From positions 1-64,000 of the forward strand of contig NZ_VNHO01000002.1 in NCBI RefSeq assembly GCF_008124715.1: a stretch of DNA of 64,000 nucleotides. The letters are read 5' to 3'. The translations under genes were made by a program, and so were the position numbers. The DNA is from Thermosediminibacter litoriperuensis. Its GTDB lineage: Bacteria > Bacillota > Thermosediminibacteria > Thermosediminibacterales > Thermosediminibacteraceae. The notes under the pieces are model-generated. The model made no database searches. It saw nothing but the letters and a program-made list of their open reading frames with translations, and was not told the DNA's origin. Positions 58,503-64,000 of this stretch are shown one piece after another. Numbering within the stretch: position 1 is the first letter of the stretch; each line of letters opens with the position of its first letter.

Positions 58503-59282
58503 ATGGCTCTGCTTGAATTGAAAGGCGTAACAAAACGCTTCGGTGGCATAGTGGCGGTAAAAGACATATCCTTTGCCCTGGAGCAAAACGAAATAGTCGG
58601 ATTAATAGGCCCCAACGGAGCGGGCAAAACAACCATATTCAATCTTATAACCGGAGTCTATAAAGTTACCGGAGGAAAAATTTTTTTCGACGGTAAAGAC
58701 ATAACAGATCTTGATCCTGTTTCCATAGTGAAATGCGGTATAGCCAGGACTTTTCAAAATATACGGCTGTTCAATAAGCTGAGCGTCATCGAAAACATCA
58801 GGACAGTCCTCTTCAGAGAGGCGGACTACAACATGGTTGAAGCACTTTTCAGAAGCCCAAAAGTGACAAAAATTGAAAAACAACTTGTAGAAAAAGCTAT
58901 GGAATATTTAAAAGTGGTAGAACTGGAGGAATACGCGAACTACCGCGCCGACAGCCTGCCATACGGTCTCCAGAGAAAACTTGAAATAGCGAGAGCCCTG
59001 GCGCTGAAGCCCCGGCTCCTTTTACTCGACGAGCCCGCCGCCGGGATGAACCCCGAAGAATCACTGATGCTGGTAGACCTCATAAGGAAAGTAAAGGAAC
59101 GCTACAACCTCACCATCATTCTCATCGAACACCACATGGATGTGGTAATGGAACTCTGCCCCAGGATTATCGTCATAAATTTTGGGGAAATGCTCATAGA
59201 CGGTACAAAAGAAGAAGTGCAGAGCGATCCCAGGGTATTGAAGGCTTACTTGGGGGAGGAATACACCTATGTTAAAGGTTGA
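58503..59282 (+). CDS. livG: Branched-chain amino acid ABC transporter ATPase LivG
   Basis: 259 residues. Walker [10 protein letters not shown] (about 37-45), the family-specific long loop after [15 protein letters not shown], a signature region [16 protein letters not shown] (with YG in place of the usual SG), and Walker [14 protein letters not shown]. Overlaps livF by 14 nt. Confidence 0.94.
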   Translation: MALLELKGVTKRFGGIVAVKDISFALEQNEIVGLIGPNGAGKTTIFNLITGVYKVTGGKIFFDGKDITDLDPVSIVKCGIARTFQNIRLFNKLSVIENIRTVLFREADYNMVEALFRSPKVTKIEKQLVEKAMEYLKVVELEEYANYRADSLPYGLQRKLEIARALALKPRLLLLDEPAAGMNPEESLMLVDLIRKVKERYNLTIILIEHHMDVVMELCPRIIVINFGEMLIDGTKEEVQSDPRVLKAYLGEEYTYVKG

Positions 59283-59985
59283 AAACTTAAACGTATACTA
59301 CGGGAGAATCCACGCTTTAAAAAATGTAAGCATCGAAGTGCCAAAAGGACAAATCGTGACAGTAGTGGGGGCCAACGGGGCGGGGAAATCGACCCTGATG
59401 TGGACACTGGCCGGCGTACTGAAAGCGAAAAGTGGGACCATTACTTATAACGGCAAATCATTGCCGGCCTCGGCCCATGATGTCGCTGCCGCCGGCGTTA
59501 TACTGGTGCCCGAGAGAAGGAGGCTGTACGCTAATCTTACCGTAAGGGAAAACATAATAATGGGGGCGTTCTTAAGGAAAGACCCAGAGGGGATAAAAAA
59601 GGACCTGGAATTCATATACTCGCTTTTTCCTATATTAAAGGAGAGGTCCAATCAATACGCCGGGACGTTAAGCGGCGGCGAGCAGCAGATGGCTGCCATA
59701 GCCCGCGGCCTAATGTCGCGGCCCAAGATCCTGCTTTTGGACGAACCTTCCCTCGGCCTTTCGCCATTGTACACTTCTGAGGTTTTCAAAACCATATTGC
59801 AGATAAAAGCCCAGGGGGCCACCATCTTCCTCGCCGAGCAGAACGCCCACAAGGCACTGGAAATAGCGGACCGGGCTTATGTATTGGAAACCGGTCGCGT
59901 GGTCCTTTCCGGATCTGGCAAAGAGCTTCTGGCAAACCCGAAAGTACAGGAAGCTTATCTTGGCGTAAGACACAAAGCAATATAG
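59269..59985 (+). CDS. livF: Branched-chain amino acid ABC transporter ATPase LivF
   Basis: 238 residues. Walker A GANGAGKST, LVPERRRLYANLTVRENI, signature LSGGEQQMAAIARGLM, Walker B LLLDEPSLGLSP. ATG at 59269 lies inside the end of livG, indicating coupling. Last gene of the liv operon. Confidence 0.94.
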   Translation: MLKVENLNVYYGRIHALKNVSIEVPKGQIVTVVGANGAGKSTLMWTLAGVLKAKSGTITYNGKSLPASAHDVAAAGVILVPERRRLYANLTVRENIIMGAFLRKDPEGIKKDLEFIYSLFPILKERSNQYAGTLSGGEQQMAAIARGLMSRPKILLLDEPSLGLSPLYTSEVFKTILQIKAQGATIFLAEQNAHKALEIADRAYVLETGRVVLSGSGKELLANPKVQEAYLGVRHKAI

Positions 59986-60015
59986 TATAGTATAAATAAA
60001 ATAATAAATGCAAAG

Positions 60016-60047
60016 AAAAGGCAGCAGCAAGCTGCCTTTTCTATTTC
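60016..60047 (+). terminator. Terminator of the liv operon
   Basis: AAAAGGCAGC-AGCAA-GCTGCCTTTT followed by CTATTTCT. Perfect 10-bp stem. Confidence 0.88.
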
Positions 60048-60154
60048 TAGGCATTTCCGACCCGTATTAAAAAAACTGGCTTTTTTGTTATAAGAAATGA
60101 TCCTTGGAGCAAGATAAAAATATAAGCCATAATACATACGACCGGGGTGAAAAA

Positions 60155-60522
60155 TTGGACGAACTCAGGAACACTTTCGCAGGGGTTGTAAAAAGAAGCA
60201 TCGTACTTGCCGCTGTTACCGCCATACTGGCTCTGGTTTTCGACAGGACCGGAAGGTGGGCGGGAGGGCTGATTCTGGGATCTTTCATGTCAATTTTTAA
60301 CTTTTATCTGCTCTATATATTCCTCACAGGGCTCGCCGGTAAAAGCCGGGAGATGGCGACTCTTATCGGCATGGGCGGCTTTTTCCTGAGGTTTCTATTG
60401 ACCCTGACCGGATTGATTTTTGCCATATCCGCAAACATGGAGTTTTTTATTGCAACAATCCTGGGCCTAATGGTGATAAAAATTGCCGTATTGTCAAATA
60501 CTATCCTGGGAGGTCTCAAAAA

Positions 60523-60544
<22 letters not shown>
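60155..60544 (+). CDS. atpI: ATP synthase subunit I
   Basis: About 129 residues with four membrane helices, in the first position of the F-type operon where AtpI is expected. AtpI helps assemble the c-ring in some bacteria. GGGGTGA (60144-60150) points to the TTG at 60155; the frame is open from a TTG at 60104 without a ribosome-binding site. The end overlaps atpB by 22 nt. Confidence 0.82.
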
Positions 60545-61471
<927 letters not shown>

Positions 61472-61494
61472 ACCACTCCAGGGGGGATCATTCC

Positions 61495-61989
61495 GTGCTC
61501 CTCAACCTTTATACGGTTATACTTCAGCTCATAAACGTGGCCGTGCTGTTTTACTTCATGAAAAGACTTTTTTTCAAGCCCGTCCGCGAATTTCTGGAAA
61601 AGAGGGATGAATCCATCAGGAGAAAATTCGTCGAGGCCGATAAACGCCTGGAAGAAGCCCGGCAGCTCTACGAGGATTACAGGGAAAAACTGGACAGGGC
61701 AGGGGAGGAAGTCCGGGCGATGATCGAGACGGCCCGGGAGCAGGCGAAAGCCATTAAGGAGGAGGCCGAACGGGAGGCGAAAGAAAAGGCCGATATATTT
61801 CTTGCCAGAGCCCGGGAGGAAATAGACCGGGAAAAGGCGAGGGCCCTTTCCGAAGTGAAGTCGAGAGCGGCCGAACTTTCGGTGATGCTTGCTGCAAAGA
61901 TTATAGAGGAGCGGCTGAATCCCCGGGAACACCACTATCTCATCCGGCGGGCCATTGAGAAAATAGGTGAGGGAAAATGGGTGCGGTAG
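61495..61989 (+). CDS. atpF: F-type ATP synthase subunit b
   Basis: About 164 residues: a single N-terminal membrane helix (about 5-25) and a long charged coiled coil that forms the peripheral stalk. GTG start at 61495 after GGGGGGAT; the frame extends back to 61414 inside atpE without a proper site. The end overlaps atpH by 13 nt. Confidence 0.92.
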   Translation: MLLNLYTVILQLINVAVLFYFMKRLFFKPVREFLEKRDESIRRKFVEADKRLEEARQLYEDYREKLDRAGEEVRAMIETAREQAKAIKEEAEREAKEKADIFLARAREEIDREKARALSEVKSRAAELSVMLAAKIIEERLNPREHHYLIRRAIEKIGEGKWVR

Positions 61990-62507
61990 GCAGGGTTTAC
62001 GCCGGTGCCCTTTTTTCGGTGGCAGAGGAAGCCGGAAAGGTGGGAGAAATCAAAGAACAGCTTTCCCTGGTGAGAGACGCTGTCAAAAAATCTGCCGCCT
62101 TCAGAGATTTTCTGTACCACCCCGGGATCAAAAGACAGGATAAGAAAAGGATAATCTCTGATGTCTTTTCGGGAATTCTGGACCCGGAGATGATGAACTT
62201 TTTTAACCTGGTGATAGACGAGGGCCGGCAGTACTTCCTGGATGACATCTACCGGGAGTACATGGAATATTACCGGCGGTACAGGGCTTACCGCATAGCC
62301 AGGGTTACCACTGCAGTGGAGCTTACCTCTGACGAAGAAGAGGATCTCAAGACAAGACTCGAGAAGATATTCGGCAGGAAAGTAGTGGTGGAAAAAGAAG
62401 TGGACCCGGCGATAATAGGCGGTATGGTCGTGAGGATAGGTTTTCAGGTAATCGACGGCAGCATCAGGTCGAGGCTTGAGGAATTAAGGGCAATGATGGA
62501 AGGGTAA
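61977..62507 (+). CDS. atpH: F-type ATP synthase subunit delta
   Basis: 176 residues. N-terminal helical domain ([19 protein letters not shown]) and a C-terminal domain ending in [28 protein letters not shown], both conserved. It links the b dimer to the alpha subunits. ATG inside the atpF end. Confidence 0.93.
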   Translation: MGAVGRVYAGALFSVAEEAGKVGEIKEQLSLVRDAVKKSAAFRDFLYHPGIKRQDKKRIISDVFSGILDPEMMNFFNLVIDEGRQYFLDDIYREYMEYYRRYRAYRIARVTTAVELTSDEEEDLKTRLEKIFGRKVVVEKEVDPAIIGGMVVRIGFQVIDGSIRSRLEELRAMMEG

Positions 62508-62511
62508 AAAA

Positions 62512-64000
62512 ATGGGGCTGGAACTTTCGGCTGACGAAATAATATCCGTCATAGAGGAAAGGATTCGCGGTTACCGGGAAAAATTGAATATAGAGGAAAC
62601 GGGCTACGTGGTCAGCGTCGGCGATGGAATAGCCAGGATATACGGGTTAAAAAGGGCCATGGCTGGCGAGTTGCTGAAGTTTCCCAGCGGTGTCCACGGC
62701 ATAGCGATGAACCTGGAAGAAGATTCGGTGGGGTGCGTGCTGCTAGGGCCCGACTCGATGATCAAGGAAGGTGACGAGGTCCGCCTCACTGGAAGGGTAG
62801 TAGAAGTGCCCGTGGGCGAGGAAATGCTGGGGCGGGTGGTAAACGCCCTGGGAGATCCCATAGACGGCAAGGGACCGATAAATTCAGGAAAGAAAAGGCC
62901 CATAGAATATCCGGCGCCGGGGGTTACCGAACGCAGACCTGTAAACACTCCGCTTATGACAGGGATCAAGGCTATCGATGCCATGATTCCGATAGGCCGC
63001 GGCCAGCGGGAGCTGATAATAGGCGACAGGCAGACCGGTAAGACCGCCATAGCCGTGGATACCATATTAAACCAGAAGGGAAAAGGTGTCTTGTGCGTGT
63101 ATGTGGCCATCGGCCAGAAGAGTTCCACGGTGGCCCGGATCGTTGAGACTATGAGGGAGCATGGGGCTATGGACTACACCGTAGTTGTGGCGGCCACCGC
63201 CAGCGAAACCGCCCCTATACAGTATATAGCTCCCTTCGCCGGCTGCGCCATGGCCGAGGAGTTTATGTACAGCGGCAGAGACGCTCTCATAGTGTACGAC
63301 GATCTTTCAAAGCACGCTATCGCCTACAGGGCCATGTCGCTGCTTTTAAGGAGGCCGCCGGGGCGGGAAGCCTTCCCGGGCGACGTATTTTACCTCCACT
63401 CCCGGCTGCTAGAAAGGTCCGCCTGCCTGAGTAAAAAAATGGGCGGCGGGTCCATGACGGCTTTACCCATAGTGGAGACTCTGGGCGGGGATGTTTCGGC
63501 ATACATTCCGACAAACATAATCTCGATTACCGACGGGCAGATATATCTGGAGCCCGAACTTTTCCACGCCGGTGTAAGACCGGCCGTTAACGCCGGGCTT
63601 TCCGTATCGAGGGTGGGGGGTGCGGCCCAGTTCAAGATAATGAAACAGGTGGCCGGCAGGGTGAGGCTGGACCTGGCCCAGTACAGGGAACTGGCTGCGT
63701 TCGCCCAGTTCGGCATGGAACTGGACAGCGAGACCCGGGCAAGGCTTGCCCGTGGAGAGCGCATCGTCGAGATTTTAAAGCAGAACCAGTACGAGCCTCA
63801 GGAGCTGGAAAGCCAGATACTTTCCCTGTACTCGGTGACCCACGGGTTCCTCGACGATGTGCCCGTGGCTGATGTGAAGCGTTGGGAGAAGGAAATGCTG
63901 GAATACGCAAGATCGGCCCATCCCGAAGTCCTGCAGGAGATAAGGGAAAAAAAGGCTATGGACGACGGGCTGGAAGAAAGGATCCGGGTGCTTCTTGAGG
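62512..64000 (+). CDS. atpA: F-type ATP synthase subunit alpha (partial, cut by window end)
   Basis: Non-catalytic head subunit. ATG at 62512, 5 nt after atpH. 496 codons are open up to the last base, so only the last few residues are missing. Motifs: [13 protein letters not shown], Walker [14 protein letters not shown] (about 170-182), the [14 protein letters not shown] and [20 protein letters not shown] stretches. The remaining atp genes (G, D, C) are expected beyond the window. Confidence 0.95.
   Translation, partial: MGLELSADEIISVIEERIRGYREKLNIEETGYVVSVGDGIARIYGLKRAMAGELLKFPSGVHGIAMNLEEDSVGCVLLGPDSMIKEGDEVRLTGRVVEVPVGEEMLGRVVNALGDPIDGKGPINSGKKRPIEYPAPGVTERRPVNTPLMTGIKAIDAMIPIGRGQRELIIGDRQTGKTAIAVDTILNQKGKGVLCVYVAIGQKSSTVARIVETMREHGAMDYTVVVAATASETAPIQYIAPFAGCAMAEEFMYSGRDALIVYDDLSKHAIAYRAMSLLLRRPPGREAFPGDVFYLHSRLLERSACLSKKMGGGSMTALPIVETLGGDVSAYIPTNIISITDGQIYLEPELFHAGVRPAVNAGLSVSRVGGAAQFKIMKQVAGRVRLDLAQYRELAAFAQFGMELDSETRARLARGERIVEILKQNQYEPQELESQILSLYSVTHGFLDDVPVADVKRWEKEMLEYARSAHPEVLQEIREKKAMDDGLEERIRVLLE

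Overview
The window reads as one contiguous chromosomal segment of a spore-forming, anaerobic, probably thermophilic Firmicute close to the Thermosediminibacter/Thermoanaerobacter group. This is an inference from gene content and order: spoIIE-tilS-hpt-ftsH, tagO-wecB, a pyrR-type leader, sigI-rsgI, many GTG/TTG starts with strong Shine-Dalgarno sites, and both V-type and F-type ATPases. Most of it is G+C-balanced core genome. Two patches, about 15.2-16.0 kb and 38.3-42.6 kb, are visibly A+T-richer and hold broken genes.

Layout. 1-5.1 kb: tuf, rpmG, secE, nusG, rplK, rplA, an L10-leader RNA, rplJ and rplL, then a terminator and three tRNAs (initiator Met, elongator Met, Glu). The rpoB gene that usually follows rplL is absent. 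5.2-11.6 kb: spoIIE under a Spo0A-type promoter, then tilS, hpt and ftsH. 11.7-16.3 kb: a small DMT-type membrane protein, a radical SAM/SPASM enzyme with an ArsR-family regulator, a leftward gap gene, an MFS remnant and a small membrane protein. 16.6-22.6 kb: pantothenate uptake (ECF S component), coaX and dus, then a four-gene module holding an uncharacterised protein, an HTH protein, an uncharacterised protein and a homologue of cyanobacterial acyl-ACP reductase. 22.8-26.5 kb: a fused Memo-AMMECR1 protein, its radical SAM partner and a cation diffusion facilitator. 26.5-38.2 kb: DUF2225, rpmE, DUF1385, prfA, prmC, a split chromate transporter, sua5, ywlE, rpiB, glyA, upp, comEB, tagO and wecB.

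38.3-60.1 kb looks inserted into the widespread Firmicute order upp-tagO-wecB-atpI. It carries an ECF sigma/anti-sigma pair whose sigma gene is interrupted by stop codons, ECF-type promoter copies in front of unknown membrane proteins, an IS remnant, a PyrR-controlled uracil permease, sigI-rsgI, a complete V-type ATPase operon and a five-gene branched-chain amino acid ABC transporter. From 60.1 kb the F-type ATPase operon (atpI, B, E, F, H, A) runs off the end.

Most notable: three near-identical ECF-type promoters (GGAAC-N17-CGACTAT), one of which appears to drive a short unannotated leftward transcript ending in its own hairpin; a sigma gene with two in-frame stops between regions 2 and 4; sodium-binding signatures in the rotor subunits of both ATPases; the acyl-ACP-reductase-like module; and the AmmeMemoRadiSam genes beside a metal transporter.
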